This document shows, one piece after another, positions 1-10,700 of a stretch of 64,000 nucleotides of DNA; within the stretch, counting starts at the first letter, position 1; every line of letters starts with the position of its first letter. The notes under the pieces were generated by a model. That model was not told the origin of the DNA and did not search any database. It saw only the letters and a program-made list of their open reading frames with translations. The position numbers were made by a program, and so were the translations under genes. The stretch spans positions 561,096 to 625,095 of the forward strand of contig NZ_LMNL01000012.1 of assembly GCF_001422985.1 (NCBI RefSeq), given 5' to 3'. The DNA comes from Methylobacterium sp. Leaf117. GTDB lineage: Bacteria; Pseudomonadota; Alphaproteobacteria; Rhizobiales; Beijerinckiaceae.

Positions 1-456
1 CAGGGTCCAACCCGGCCCCGCAATGATCTCGCCAGCGCGCAGTTCGCGGTCGGGCCGGTGATCCCGGTCCGCGCTGGCATCGAGATGCGGAAACTCGCCC
101 TCGGCCAGGGCCCGTGCCGCGCGATGCGGGCCGCACCCGACGATCGGCGCACCGGTTCGAGCCTGAAGGAGGCGGGCGCCGGGCGAATGATCGCGGTGGG
201 TGTGGGTGACCAGGATGGCCGCGACCGGGGCTCCCGCACAGGCCTCGAGGAGCGCGGCGATGTGGTGCGCGTTCTCCGGTCCGGGATCGATGATCGCGAC
301 GCTCTCGGCACCCACGATGTAGCTGCAGGTACCGGTGGCGGTAAACGGGCCCCCGTTCGGCGCGATGCGCCGCCGGACCAGCGGCGACAGCCGCACCGTC
401 TCTCCACTCGGCGGCTGAGCTTCGTCGAGAACGGGATCGGTCTGCGTCTCGCTCAT
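1..456 (-). CDS. MBL-fold metallo-hydrolase, partial
   Basis: The frame opens with ATG at 456 (protein begins MSETQTDPVL) and runs off the left edge, leaving 152 codons of the N-terminal half. It carries the metal-binding motif of the metallo-beta-lactamase fold, THTHRDHSPG, near residue 87, preceded by the typical strand ending in IIDPGPE. This arrangement is that of LACTB2/glyoxalase II-like hydrolases, which use a di-zinc site to hydrolyse thioesters or phosphodiesters. The substrate cannot be told from this half. The family call is firm; the function is open. Confidence 0.85.
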   Translation of the reverse strand, partial: MSETQTDPVLDEAQPPSGETVRLSPLVRRRIAPNGGPFTATGTCSYIVGAESVAIIDPGPENAHHIAALLEACAGAPVAAILVTHTHRDHSPGARLLQARTGAPIVGCGPHRAARALAEGEFPHLDASADRDHRPDRELRAGEIIAGPGWTL

Positions 457-538
457 GCCGGCTCCTCACCGCGTGGATATCGCCGCGGGCCTATGCCATC
501 GCCGCACCCCGGACAATGCGCGGCATCCGGCAGGCCGC

Positions 539-1567
539 TCAGTACACGAAGGGCGACGCCATCACGATCCGTGTGGGTGGGCGCGCCGGGACGAAGCGCG
601 GCTCGACCTCGATCGGCGGAGGTGCGGGCTCGAACCCCGAGGTGGCGGCCACGCGGACGCGACCCGAGCGATCGGCGGTGCGCAGGGCCTTGCGGAAGGC
701 GCGGGCGTCGGCCTCCCGCCGGACCACATCGACCTTAGCGTCGATGTCCCGCTGCACGCGGCGGGACAGACCACTGGCCTCCCGAAAATCCACCATCGTG
801 AAGCCGCCGGACCGCCGCAACGCGACAACCACGGCACTCGCCTCGGTGGCCACCACGTCGCCGGCACGCAGGGTCAGGTCCTGGAGGATCGGCAGGGGCG
901 TGGCGATCCCCTGCTCGGGCTGGCAGGCGCAGTGCGCGACACGCTTCGTGCGATAGAGATTGGCCACCGCCAGACTGCGATAAGGCTTTCCGTCGAGGCC
1001 GACCGCACGGTCGAGCTCGGTGTCCCGGCCTGCGAGGGTGAACAGACGCGTGGCCGTGCTCGGACAGGCGGCTGCGCAGGCGGCCTCGTGGATCGGCAGG
1101 TCCGCACGGGAGGCGAGGCGGCCCAGCGGAAACAGATAGCCGTCGCAGGACCGAACGCAGACCGTGCGTGCCCCTAGCATCGCGTGGGTCAAGCCACCGA
1201 TCGCCCCAGCATTCCCCTTGACCACCATGGCCGGTGCGTCGGCGCGACGCCTGAGAGTTCGCCGCACTGGCGACGCGTCGGCGACGGGTCGCCGTGTCTG
1301 GCGAATCGCCCTTGCTGCCGTCACCCGCCGGGCATCGGGAAGCGACGCGTAATGGGCCGGGCGGCGATTGACCCGTGCCATCGCGACCGGCGCCGGCGGT
1401 GAAGCGCGAAAGATCGTCTCCAGGAAGCCGAACAGGCCGCTGCGCTCGGAGGCCTGGACCAGAGTCGTCCCGGCGGTGACGCCGCCGAAACCGAGCAGCA
1501 GGCCGGCCAGGGCCGTCACCGTCATTTGCTGACGCGTGCCGGCCGGTGCGAGACGCTGCCAATTCAT
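539..1567 (-). CDS. DUF2865 domain-containing protein
   Basis: A 342-residue protein with an N-terminal hydrophobic segment (about residues 16-35, probably a signal peptide or anchor). The central Cys-rich block has the DUF2865 pattern: TVCVRSCDGYLFPL, then C-x3-CP, then a YRSL...C-x-C stretch near residues 130-220. DUF2865 proteins are exported proteins of Hyphomicrobiales with no known function. The conserved Cys residues suggest disulphides in the periplasm (inference). It ends about 80 bases before the MBL-fold gene and could share its transcript. Confidence 0.8.
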   Translation of the reverse strand: MNWQRLAPAGTRQQMTVTALAGLLLGFGGVTAGTTLVQASERSGLFGFLETIFRASPPAPVAMARVNRRPAHYASLPDARRVTAARAIRQTRRPVADASPVRRTLRRRADAPAMVVKGNAGAIGGLTHAMLGARTVCVRSCDGYLFPLGRLASRADLPIHEAACAAACPSTATRLFTLAGRDTELDRAVGLDGKPYRSLAVANLYRTKRVAHCACQPEQGIATPLPILQDLTLRAGDVVATEASAVVVALRRSGGFTMVDFREASGLSRRVQRDIDAKVDVVRREADARAFRKALRTADRSGRVRVAATSGFEPAPPPIEVEPRFVPARPPTRIVMASPFVY

Positions 1568-2605
1568 TCCTGCGGCCCCCTGGCCATGCCCGCCGACGAT
1601 GGTGTCCCCGCGTCAAGCGGCGAAGATGGCGCCGGGGCGGTCCGGCCCCTCCAGCTACACAGCAGGACGCACCGGACGCAACGGCGGCAAACAACCGAGA
1701 CGAAGGGATCGGAGCAAGGCACCGTTCCCCGGCATCCGATCAGAGAGAGACCGGGGGTCCCGGACCATTGGCCGGCCGCGGCCGATCTCGGGTCCGAGCG
1801 AAGCGGGCGCATGCGTCGGCGCAGCGTCCGGGACCTGCGGTTTGTTCGCGGCGCGGAATGTCGTCCGTAGGGTCGGGGCCGAACCGCAACCTCCCCAATT
1901 AGAATGGAACTCCGTTTGGATTCTTTGCGCTCCCACCTGCTTGACGGAAGAAAAGCGAAACGCAGAGGTTCTATAATCTATGGTTGTATATTCGAAAAAA
2001 CGCTTGTTCTCGCCTCTACTTCAAAGATGCTCCCTGCTCATTATGAGGCAAGACTTTCAGAAACTGCGCAGAAAAGCTCGCGCCGGTTCAATGGGCACTT
2101 TCGGGCCTGCGGATGGATGACCTGAGATTTATTACCTCGACACCGGAAAAACCGATGCTCATGCATGATAACATCATAGATCAAGCCTTTCGATTACATG
2201 TCACATTGAATTTATCTGAACTTTAAATCAACTTTAATAAATCTGTTGCATAAACGGTCGGACACAAGAAACAAAAAGTTAAACAGATCGAGCTTGGTTA
2301 TTCGGGCTGGTTTGTTTCTTCGGGCTGGCAAGGGGCGAACATCTTCGAGGCATACTAAGCGTCGGGAAGCCAACCGAACCCAGGCATTTCTACAAAGCAC
2401 CGGACCAACGGCTCACGAAGGACGGACCCAATCCGGCGTGGTGACCAACAACTCGACTCGGTTCCTGATCCTCAGAGAAGATCACTTCGCTCGACTGATT
2501 TCATCACCCCAACCGCAAGAGTTCCCTCCTATCGCCGCCGCGCTCACTGCGTGCCCGTTGGCTCCCCAAGCCGAGCGGGGTGCTGCCACGCCCAGGATCC
2601 CGTCC
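1568..2605. other. Long intergenic region with an AT-rich patch
   Basis: Positions about 1900-2480 are visibly AT-rich against a GC-rich background, with runs such as the one around 2215-2245. Open frames here (for example 1904-2125 on the plus strand) show no recognisable motif and do not follow the codon bias of the neighbours. The patch may hold promoters for the chemoreceptor or be a remnant of acquired DNA. I see no gene that I can support. Confidence 0.5.
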
Positions 2606-4303
2606 ATGACTTTCTTCGGCAACAAGACATCGGCGAAGCTGCAGGCTCTGGACCGCTCTCAGGCCGTGATCGAATTCGCGCCCGATGGAACGATCATAAG
2701 CGCGAACACGAACTTTCTTGGAACGGTGGGGTATGATCTCGCGGAGGTCCAAGGCCAGCACCACCGGATGTTCGTGGACCCGGCGGAACGCGACAGCCCG
2801 GCTTACACGGCGTTCTGGGCCGCGCTGGCACGGGGAGAATATCAGCGCGGCGAGTACAAGCGCCTCGGCAAGAACGGCCGCGAGATCTGGCTGCAGGCGA
2901 CCTACAATCCGATCCCCGGCCGCGACGGCCAAACCACGGGCATCGTCAAGTTCGCGACCGACGTCACGGCCGAGAAACTGCGCAGCGCTGACACCCGGGG
3001 TCAGGTCGAGGCGATCGGTCGTTCGCAGGGTGTCATCGAATTCGCCCTCGACGGAACCATCCTCACCGCCAACGCGAACTTTCTCGATGCGGTCGGCTAC
3101 AGCTTGTCGGAGCTGAAGGGCCAGCACCACAGCCTCTTCGTCGATGCGGCCGAACGGGAAACGGCGCCCTACCGGGCGTTCTGGGCAGCGCTCGCGCGAG
3201 GCGAGTTCCAGTCGGGGGAGTTCCGCCGGATCGGCAAGGACGGCCGCGACATCTGGCTTCAAGCGACCTACAACCCGATCCTCGATCCAACCGGTCGGCC
3301 CCTCAAGGTGATCAAGTTCGCCACCGACATCACTGCCGAGAAGCTGCGCAACGCAGAACTGCAGGGTCAGGTCGAAGCCATCGGCCGTTCGCAGGGTGTG
3401 ATCCATTTCGATCTCGACGGTCACGTACTCGATGCCAACGCGAACTTCCTATCCGCGCTCGGCTATGGCCTCGATCAGATCCGCGGCCGGCACCACCGCA
3501 CATTCGTCGATGCCGCCCATGCCGCTTCGCCCGAGTACCAAGCGTTCTGGGCGGCCCTGCGCCGGGGTGAATTCCAGGCCGGGGTGTACCAGCGCGTGGG
3601 CGCCGGCGGTCGCACGATCTGGATCCAGGCGTCCTACAACCCAATCTTCGACATGAGCGGCAAGCCGTTCAAGGTGGTCAAGTACGCCACCGACGTCTCG
3701 GCCCGGATGCGCTCGCAGATCGAGGCCGCCGAGGCCTCGACGCAGACCCTGACCAACGTCCAGGCCGTCGCCTCGGCCGCCGAGGAACTGAACGCCTCGA
3801 TCTCCGAGATTGCCGGCAGCCTCGCCCGCTCCCGACAGGAAGTCGACGAGATGGATGTCCGGGCTCAGAGAGCCGATCGCTCGACGGGCGAACTCGCGAG
3901 TGCGGCCAGTTCGATGAACGGGATCGTGCAGCTGATTCAGGGCGTTGGCGGGCAGATCAATCTCCTGGCGCTCAACGCCACCATAGAGGCCGCACGCGCG
4001 GGCGAAGCCGGGCGCGGCTTCGCCGTCGTGGCCGGCGAGGTCAAGAACCTCTCGAACCAGGTCACGAGCGCCACCGCGCGCATCGCCGACGACATCAAGG
4101 CGATGCAGGCGATTTCCGGCGATGTGGTCACGTCCCTGACGGCGATCGGACAATCGATCGAGGCTGTTCGGGGCTTCGTGACCGGCGTGGCCTCGGCAGT
4201 GGAGGAACAGAGCGCCGTCACCCGAGAGATCTCGATGAGCATGCAGACCGCAGCACACGGCGTGGCCGATATCGACCGCAACCTGCAAGCCCTGGCATCC
4301 TGA
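2606..4303 (+). CDS. Soluble methyl-accepting chemotaxis protein with three PAS repeats
   Basis: I place the start at 2606 ([10 protein letters not shown]) because PAS homology begins there; the frame stays open upstream to 2246 without homology. The 565 residues hold three PAS/PAC units with an exact 122-residue period (RSQAVIEF near 17, RSQGVIEF near 139, RSQGVIHF near 261), then a signalling domain with the hairpin-tip motif [16 protein letters not shown] at about 452-467. There is no membrane segment and no HAMP domain, so it should be cytoplasmic. PAS units of this type often bind haem, flavin or small ligands, but no binding residue can be assigned. It would act through CheW/CheA. No che genes are nearby. 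Confidence 0.92.
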   Translation: MTFFGNKTSAKLQALDRSQAVIEFAPDGTIISANTNFLGTVGYDLAEVQGQHHRMFVDPAERDSPAYTAFWAALARGEYQRGEYKRLGKNGREIWLQATYNPIPGRDGQTTGIVKFATDVTAEKLRSADTRGQVEAIGRSQGVIEFALDGTILTANANFLDAVGYSLSELKGQHHSLFVDAAERETAPYRAFWAALARGEFQSGEFRRIGKDGRDIWLQATYNPILDPTGRPLKVIKFATDITAEKLRNAELQGQVEAIGRSQGVIHFDLDGHVLDANANFLSALGYGLDQIRGRHHRTFVDAAHAASPEYQAFWAALRRGEFQAGVYQRVGAGGRTIWIQASYNPIFDMSGKPFKVVKYATDVSARMRSQIEAAEASTQTLTNVQAVASAAEELNASISEIAGSLARSRQEVDEMDVRAQRADRSTGELASAASSMNGIVQLIQGVGGQINLLALNATIEAARAGEAGRGFAVVAGEVKNLSNQVTSATARIADDIKAMQAISGDVVTSLTAIGQSIEAVRGFVTGVASAVEEQSAVTREISMSMQTAAHGVADIDRNLQALAS

Positions 4304-4403
4304 AGGCACCGAGCGGAAGGCGTTGAGCGACAGGCACCCGGCGAGAGGCATCGAGCGGATTGCGCGCGGTCGCCTCCAGCCCCGGACATAGCCGTTGGAT
4401 CGT

Positions 4404-4423
4404 AATATAGCCCATGCTATGAG
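4404..4423. promoter_or_regulatory. MntR-like operator upstream of mntH
   Basis: A perfect inverted repeat ATAGC-N4-GCTAT lies at 4407-4420, about 70 bases before mntH. It matches the core of the enterobacterial MntR box (ATAGC and GCTAT arms, 4-base spacer). MntR with bound Mn(II) represses mntH through this box in E. coli. The regulator here is inferred, not seen in the window. Confidence 0.6.
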
Positions 4424-4492
4424 GTCCCGGGCGGCGCTACGGGCCGATGGTTCTGCTGCCCGATGGTTCTCCCGCTGGAAACGCGCGCAAGC

Positions 4493-5869
4493 ATGGCTCG
4501 AAACGAATCCATCACGCTTCCGTCTCCCCCTCGCGACACGGGTCAATCCTGGCGCTTCAGCGATCCATCGCACGCGCAGCCGAGCCTCGGACGCATGAAT
4601 GGCAGCGTGCCGGTGCTGGCGACCGGCACCTGGCTGCGCCGCCTCCTCGCCTTCATCGGCCCGGGCTACATGGTCTCGGTCGGCTACATGGACCCGGGCA
4701 ACTGGGCCACCGACATCGCGGGTGGCGCGCAGTTCGGCTATACGCTGCTCTCGGTCATCCTGCTCTCCAACCTCATGGCAATCGTGCTGCAGGCCCTGTC
4801 CGCCCGGCTCGGCATCGCCACGGGACGCGACCTCGCGCAGGCCTGCCGCGATCACTATCCCCGACCGGTCAGCATCGTGCTGTGGCTCGCCTGCGAAGCG
4901 GCGATCATCGCCTGCGACCTCGCCGAAGTGATCGGAACGGCGATCGCCCTCAAGCTCCTGTTCGGCATCCCGCTGGTGCTCGGCGCGACGCTGACTGCCC
5001 TCGACGTCTTCCTGATCCTACTCCTGATGCGGCGCGGGTTCCGCGCCCTGGAGGCGTTCGTGATCGCCCTGCTGGTGGTCATCTTCGTCAGCTTCGGCGT
5101 GCAGATTGCCCTCGCGGCCCCGCCGATCCAGGCCGTCCTCGGGGGCTTCCTGCCGTCACCCGAGATCGTCACCAATCCGGCCGCGCTCTACATCGCCATC
5201 GGGATCATCGGGGCCACGGTGATGCCCCACAATCTCTACCTGCACTCGTCGATCGTGCAGACGCGGGCCTATCCCCGGACCGAGGCCGGGCGGCGCGGCG
5301 CGATCCGCTTCGCGGTAACGGATTCCACCATCGCCCTGATGCTCGCGCTGTTCGTGAACGCCGCCATCCTGATCATGGCGGCCTCGGTGTTCCACGCCCA
5401 GGGACGGACCGACGTCCAGGAGATCGAACAGGCCTACGAGCTTCTGTCGCCGCTCCTCGGCGCAGGCATCGCCTCGACCTTGTTCGCCGTAGCGCTGCTG
5501 GCCTCCGGCCTCAACTCGACGGTCACCGCGACCCTGGCCGGGCAGATCGTGATGGAAGGCTTCCTCCGGCTGCGCATTCCGGACTGGGCGCGGCGGCTGA
5601 TCACCCGCGGCATCGCCATCGTGCCGGTCGTGGTCGTGACCGCGCTCTATGGCGAACAGGGCACCGCGAAGCTGCTGGTCCTCAGCCAAGTGGTGCTGTC
5701 GATGCAGCTGCCATTCGCCGTCATCCCGCTGGTCGCCTTCGTCTCCGACAAAGCAAAGATGGGTCCCCACGTCATCCCCGCTTGGCTGAAGATCCTGTCC
5801 TGGATCATCGCGGCGATCATCGTCGTGCTGAACCTCAAGCTGCTGTTCGATACGATTGCGGGCGCTTGA
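4493..5869 (+). CDS. mntH: Nramp-family Mn(II)/divalent metal:H+ symporter
   Basis: An Nramp transporter of about 458 residues with eleven or so hydrophobic segments. The two metal-site motifs are present: DPGN in the first transmembrane helix (context [11 protein letters not shown]) and MPHN in the sixth ([11 protein letters not shown]). The protein imports Mn(II), and possibly Fe(II), with protons. In-frame ATGs at 4463, 4493 and 4595 are possible starts; the conserved part begins shortly after 4595 (MNGSVPV). The gene stands alone, has an MntR-like palindrome upstream and a hairpin just after the stop. Confidence 0.93.
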   Translation: MARNESITLPSPPRDTGQSWRFSDPSHAQPSLGRMNGSVPVLATGTWLRRLLAFIGPGYMVSVGYMDPGNWATDIAGGAQFGYTLLSVILLSNLMAIVLQALSARLGIATGRDLAQACRDHYPRPVSIVLWLACEAAIIACDLAEVIGTAIALKLLFGIPLVLGATLTALDVFLILLLMRRGFRALEAFVIALLVVIFVSFGVQIALAAPPIQAVLGGFLPSPEIVTNPAALYIAIGIIGATVMPHNLYLHSSIVQTRAYPRTEAGRRGAIRFAVTDSTIALMLALFVNAAILIMAASVFHAQGRTDVQEIEQAYELLSPLLGAGIASTLFAVALLASGLNSTVTATLAGQIVMEGFLRLRIPDWARRLITRGIAIVPVVVVTALYGEQGTAKLLVLSQVVLSMQLPFAVIPLVAFVSDKAKMGPHVIPAWLKILSWIIAAIIVVLNLKLLFDTIAGA

Positions 5870-5877
5870 ACGACAAA

Positions 5878-5900
5878 AGGCCGGACGTCCTGTCCGGCCT
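5878..5900 (+). terminator. Hairpin after mntH
   Basis: A 9-bp perfect stem (AGGCCGGAC / GTCCGGCCT) with a 5-base loop starts nine bases after the mntH stop codon. There is no clear T-tract on the plus strand, so it is a likely but not textbook terminator. Confidence 0.55.
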
Positions 5901-5949
5901 CCCGAGTCACCCTGGTTGTCCCACAACCTGATCGGGACGCCGTACCGCC

Positions 5950-6099
5950 TTAGCGACGCCGATCGGTCCTGATCCGTACCGGCACGGGCTGCGGCGCGGG
6001 CATCGCGCCTTCCAGCACCGCATCGACGAGCGACCGGCCAGTTGCGGCAACAGATTTGATCAGACGTCGCGCGATGGAGGCGACAGTCGATTGTCTCAT
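5950..6099 (-). CDS. Small hypothetical protein, 49 residues
   Basis: A short frame starting with ATG at 6099 and ending with TAA at 5950. A good ribosome binding site (AGGAG, six bases before ATG) supports translation. The product begins MRQSTVASIA, has an amphipathic helix-like first half (ARRLIKSVAATGRSL) and a Pro-rich basic C-terminus. It has no recognisable domain and no cysteines. It lies alone between mntH and the terminator of the polyketide operon. Function unknown; the reality of the gene rests on the RBS and the clean frame. Confidence 0.5.
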   Translation of the reverse strand: MRQSTVASIARRLIKSVAATGRSLVDAVLEGAMPAPQPVPVRIRTDRRR

Positions 6100-6235
6100 G
6101 ACGGGCTCCTGACCGACGGGCAGAGGACGAACGTCGCAGTCCGGGCCGGGTTCCGGTTGCGATAGACGACAGATAGCGACGTCAGTGTCTCCTGCTCAGG
6201 GGCTGAGGGCAATCCGCCGCATCGCGTGTGAGCGC

Positions 6236-6263
6236 AAAAAAGCACCGGCGCGAACGCCGGTGC
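6236..6263 (-). terminator. Rho-independent terminator of the PKS/AOS operon
   Basis: On the minus strand, a perfect 9-bp stem (GCACCGGCG / CGCCGGTGC, loop TTCG) is followed directly by a run of six T. It lies about 45 bases after the stop of the alpha-oxoamine synthase gene. Confidence 0.9.
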
Positions 6264-6308
6264 CCAGAAGTCGCGCAGGTGACGGGATCGAGCGTCGAGG
6301 CTCGGAGC

Positions 6309-7685
6309 CTACGGCTTTCCGCGCTTGGCCATGAGTTGCTCGATGAGGGAGCCGCCCTTCTCGATCGCCGCCAATTCCTCGGCGACCGCGTCGACGGTCT
6401 CGCGGATCTGTTCCGGCGTATGCTCGGACGTGATGAAGAAGCGCAGGCGCGAGGCGCGCTCCGGCACGGCCGGGTGGATGATCGGCTGTACGTTGATACC
6501 GCGCTTGAAGAGGCGATCCGACAGGGTCACCGACTTCAGGGAGTCGCCGACGATGACGGGGATGACCGCCAGGCCGAGACTCGTCCCTGTGTCGAGTCCA
6601 TGCTTCTTAGCGCAGGACAGGAACAGGTGTCCGTTCTGGCGCAGCCGTTCCACGCGGTGTGGCTCGGCATGCATGATCTCAAGCGCCGTCTCCGCAGCGG
6701 CAGCCAGTGGAGGCGAGATGCCGACGCTGTAGATAAAGCCACCGGCCGTGCACTTGAGGTACTCGATCAGCGCGGCCGGTCCGGCGACGTAACCGCCGCA
6801 AGTCGACAGCGTCTTCGAGAGTGTGCCCATCCAGATGTCGACGCCGTGGGGATCAACGTCGCAATGCTCGGCCAGGCCGATCCCGGTCCGGCCGAGGACG
6901 CCGAGGCCGTGCGCATCGTCGACCATAAGCCAGGCGTCGTAGCGCTGCTTGAGGGCGATGAGGGCGGCGAGGTCCGGCGCGTCGCCGTCCATGCTGTAGA
7001 GGCCCTCGACCACGATCAGCGCGCGGCGATGCTCGTGGCGGGTTGCGCCGAGCAGGGTTTCCAGGGCGTCGAGGTCGTTGTGCGAGAACGAGCGGCGCTG
7101 GGCACCCGAGAGCTGCGCGCCGGTAACGATGCTGTTGTGGCTGAGGGAATCGTGGAAGATCACGTCGCCGGGCTCGAGCAGGGCACCGATCGTCGTGACG
7201 TTGGTGGCGTGTCCGCTCACCATCACGACGCAGGCCTCGGTATCGTAATGGTCAGCCAGGGCCTTCTCGAGGGAGAGGTGCCCCGGGCGCTCGCCGGCCA
7301 CGATGCGGCTCGCCGAGGCCGAGGTCCCGTAGGTCTCGATGGCGCGGGCGGCCGCGGCATTGACGTCCGGATGCCCGTTGAGGCCGAGGTAATCGTAGGA
7401 CGAGAAGTTGATGAACGACTTGCCGGCGATGCGCGTGGTGGCGCCGGCCTTGGTCTCGTGCACCCGGAAGAACGGGTTACCGAGGCCGATCAGGTCGGCG
7501 GCCGAACGCTGAAGCCGCAGTTCGCGATAACCCGGCAGCGTTTCGAAATTCTGCACCGAGGAATCGCCCGAGGGCCGCGGCGCCGGGCGCGCGGTGGCCG
7601 GACGGTTGGCGTTGCGCCCGAGGCGGTTCGTCACGAAGCCTGCCAGGGCCGCGCGTCCACCATCCGGTCTCGCGGGATTGCTCAT
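6309..7685 (-). CDS. Alpha-oxoamine synthase family enzyme (RkpG-like)
   Basis: A 458-residue PLP enzyme of the alpha-oxoamine synthase family (8-amino-7-oxononanoate, 2-amino-3-ketobutyrate, serine palmitoyl and 5-aminolevulinate synthases). Visible motifs: VDDAHG at 255-260 (Asp binds the PLP ring nitrogen) and GTLSKTLSTCGGY with the Schiff-base Lys at 291. A 50-residue Pro/Arg-rich N-terminal extension precedes the catalytic core. Family members condense an acyl thioester with an amino acid and lose CO2. The gene starts 37 bases after the polyketide synthase stop, and that synthase has no thioesterase. The likely role is therefore release of its acyl chain as an alpha-amino ketone. The S. 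meliloti capsule gene pair rkpA/rkpG has the same arrangement. Substrate amino acid unknown. Confidence 0.88.
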   Translation of the reverse strand: MSNPARPDGGRAALAGFVTNRLGRNANRPATARPAPRPSGDSSVQNFETLPGYRELRLQRSAADLIGLGNPFFRVHETKAGATTRIAGKSFINFSSYDYLGLNGHPDVNAAAARAIETYGTSASASRIVAGERPGHLSLEKALADHYDTEACVVMVSGHATNVTTIGALLEPGDVIFHDSLSHNSIVTGAQLSGAQRRSFSHNDLDALETLLGATRHEHRRALIVVEGLYSMDGDAPDLAALIALKQRYDAWLMVDDAHGLGVLGRTGIGLAEHCDVDPHGVDIWMGTLSKTLSTCGGYVAGPAALIEYLKCTAGGFIYSVGISPPLAAAAETALEIMHAEPHRVERLRQNGHLFLSCAKKHGLDTGTSLGLAVIPVIVGDSLKSVTLSDRLFKRGINVQPIIHPAVPERASRLRFFITSEHTPEQIRETVDAVAEELAAIEKGGSLIEQLMAKRGKP

Positions 7686-7722
7686 GCGGAAACGCTCATG
7701 CGGGATGTCACGGCCAGATGGG

Positions 7723-10700
7723 TCACGGCAGGATCTCTTTGATCGCGAGGCTGTTTTCTTCGACCATCGCGTGGAAGGGCTCGAGGGTGCGGACGTCGAC
7801 GCCCTCGCTGGCGTGGCGCTGAGCCAGGCTCATCACGGCTGCGGCCGCTTCGTCGACCGGGGCCGCGATCGATTGGATCAGGGTCTCGGTCAACTCGTTC
7901 ACCGTCAGGCCCGAGGAGATGCCTGAGGGCGGCGCCTCCAGCGCGAAGCGCTCCTGCAGGCTGGCGCCGAGTTCGACGCCCATCAGCGAGTCAAGACCGA
8001 TCTCGGAGAGATGGCGGACGCGGCTGATATCGTCCTTCGGCAGGCGCAGGATCCGGGCGATGTCCTCCACGATGGCATCGGCCACCGTCTTGCGCACCGC
8101 GTCGATATCCTGGGTCTTCAGCAGCATGCCGATGTTGATGGCCGCCACCGTTCCAGCTTCCATCTGCTGGTCGGACCCCAGCTCGACGTAGCTGGGGCTC
8201 TTCATCGTGGCGAGGCGTTCGCGCGCCTTCCCCCAATGCATCGACGCGATGGCGATCACGGCGTCGTCCGGGTTGGTACCCTGGCCTTCGAGCGCGTCGG
8301 CCATGAGGTCGAGGCAGTGACGGGCATCCATCGGGGTCACGCCGACGCGACCCGCGAGGGTCTCCATCACGGCGCGGTTGCGGGCGAGAACGCCGACATC
8401 GCCGATGGCACCCCAGGCGACGGCCAGGGCGGGCAGTCCGAGCTTGCGCCGGCGCCGGGCGAGACCTTCCATGAAGCCGTTCGCCGCCACGTAGGCGCCC
8501 TGCCCAGGATTGCCGATGAACGTGGTCGCCGAGGAGAACATCACGAAGTAGTCGAGCGTGCGCCCGCGCGTCGCCGCATCGAGATGCTCGGCGCCGATGA
8601 CCTTCGGGCGGATGACCGCATCGAGCGCGGCGGCGTCGACATTCGCAATCAGGCCGTCCTGGAGCACCATCGCACCGTGGATCACGCCGGCGAGCGTCCG
8701 CCCGTCGCGCTCTACCTCGGCCAGCAGCCCATCCACCGCCTTGCGATTGGTGATGTCGCAGGCCATGGCGGCGACGTTGACGCCCCGCGCTCCGAGATCG
8801 GCCACAACCTGCTTCGCCTCGGAGCTTGCGGCCCCGTTGCGGCCGACGAGGACGATGTGCTTCGCCCCCCGATCAGCGAGCCAGCGCGCCGCCTCGATAC
8901 CGAAGCCGCCAAGGCCGCCGGTGACCAGATGGACCCCATCGGTCGAGATCGTGAAGGCGGTCCTGGTCGCCTGCATCACGCTGCCGGGCTTCGGCGGCGC
9001 GATGACGATCTTCCCCACATGTCCCGATTGCTGCATCAGCCGGAACGCGTCGGAGACCTCGTCCGCCGTGAAGGGCTGGAAGGGCAGGGGCTTCAGACCC
9101 CCTTCCTTGAACAGGGCCATCACCTCGCGGAAGAGCCGTGCACCATCCTCGCCCTGGTGCTGGAGCACCTGATCGAGGTCGACACCGAAATACGAGAGAT
9201 TCCGGCGGAACGGACGCAGGCCGATATGGGTATTGGCGACGTAGTCGCGCTTGCCCAACTCGATGAAGCGGCCGAACGGCTTCAGGACGTTGAGGCTACG
9301 CTCCATCGCCTCGCCGAACAGGCTGTTCAGCACCACGCCGACGCCGTCACCGGTGATGCGGCGAACATCGTCGACGAAGGCGAGCGAGCGCGAGTCGAGC
9401 ACGTGCTCGGCCCCGAGCGCCTTGACCAGGGCGCGCTTCTCGCGCGAGCCGGCGGTGGCGATGACCCGCGCGCCCTTGAGCTTGGCGATCTGGAGGGCGG
9501 CCAAGCCGACGCCGCCGGCGCCGCCATGTACCAGGACCCACTCGCCGCGACGCAACCGGGCGCAGCTGACGAGGCCATAATAGGCCGTCAGGAAGGCCAC
9601 CGGAACGGTCGCGGCGGCCTGGGCATCGAGCCCGGGCGGGCTCGGCGCGACAACCAGTTCGGGCACGACGATATGAGTTGCGAAGCCCGATTGCGCAAAG
9701 GCGACGACCCGGTCGCCGACCTTGAACGCCTCGACGCCCTTACCGACGGCCAGCACCCGGCCGGCCACTTCGAGGCCGAGGCGCGGACCCGCGAAGCCGT
9801 CCTCGAGAATCTCCTCGGGCAGCATCGACAGAGCCCAGAGCACGTCGCGGAAATTCAGGCCGGTGGCCTCGACCGCGATCTCGACCTCGCCGTGCCCTGG
9901 GGCGCGACGCTCGGCCGGCCCCCACGCCATCTCGTTGAGGCCGCCGGTGTTACTCCGCTCGAGACGGGCCGCCGGTGCCGGCACCGCATCGGCGTTCGGA
10001 CGGCGGGGCAGCTGGCCCGGCGAGAACCGGATCACGCGGGTGCAGTCCGGATCCAGGATGATCTCAGTCTCGAGGGTGCCCGACAGGATGAGATCGCGCA
10101 GCCGCTCGGCGGCCGCCTTGGTCGACAGGGCTTCGGCGAGGTCGATCCGACGCACGTCGAGATTCGCCACCTCGTTGGCGAGCGTCCGGCTGAAGGCCCA
10201 GACACCGGCCTCCACCGATCCGGTCGGGTCTCCACCGTCGCGGGTCGCGCCGGGACAGACCACCCAGAGTCGGGTCTGACGGTTGCCGAGATGCTCGACG
10301 CAGCGCTTCAGGCTGAGACAGCGCTCACGCAGACGATCGGCCGCCGCGCCATCGTGATTGAAAGCGCCGGCAAGGAACACGACCGTATCGGGTGTCTCGC
10401 GCTCGAGTTCGAGCAGCGACTGCTCGGAATCGAGAATGATCGAGACGTGGACGCCGCTCGCCACGAGGAGTGTCGCCAGCGAAGACGCCGTCTCCGCCGC
10501 GACGGCATCGTGCGAGCCGATCACGAAGGCGAAGGTCTGCCCCGGAGCCGGCCGTGCCCGTACGGGAGCCTCGGCGAAGAACAGGAGATCGTCGCCGTTG
10601 CCAGAGACGGCGCGATCGACCGCCACCCGAACCAGTCCGGTATCGCTCAGGGCGCGCTGCCAGCCGGTGATGTCGTCGAGGCGGCCCACCGGCATGTCGG

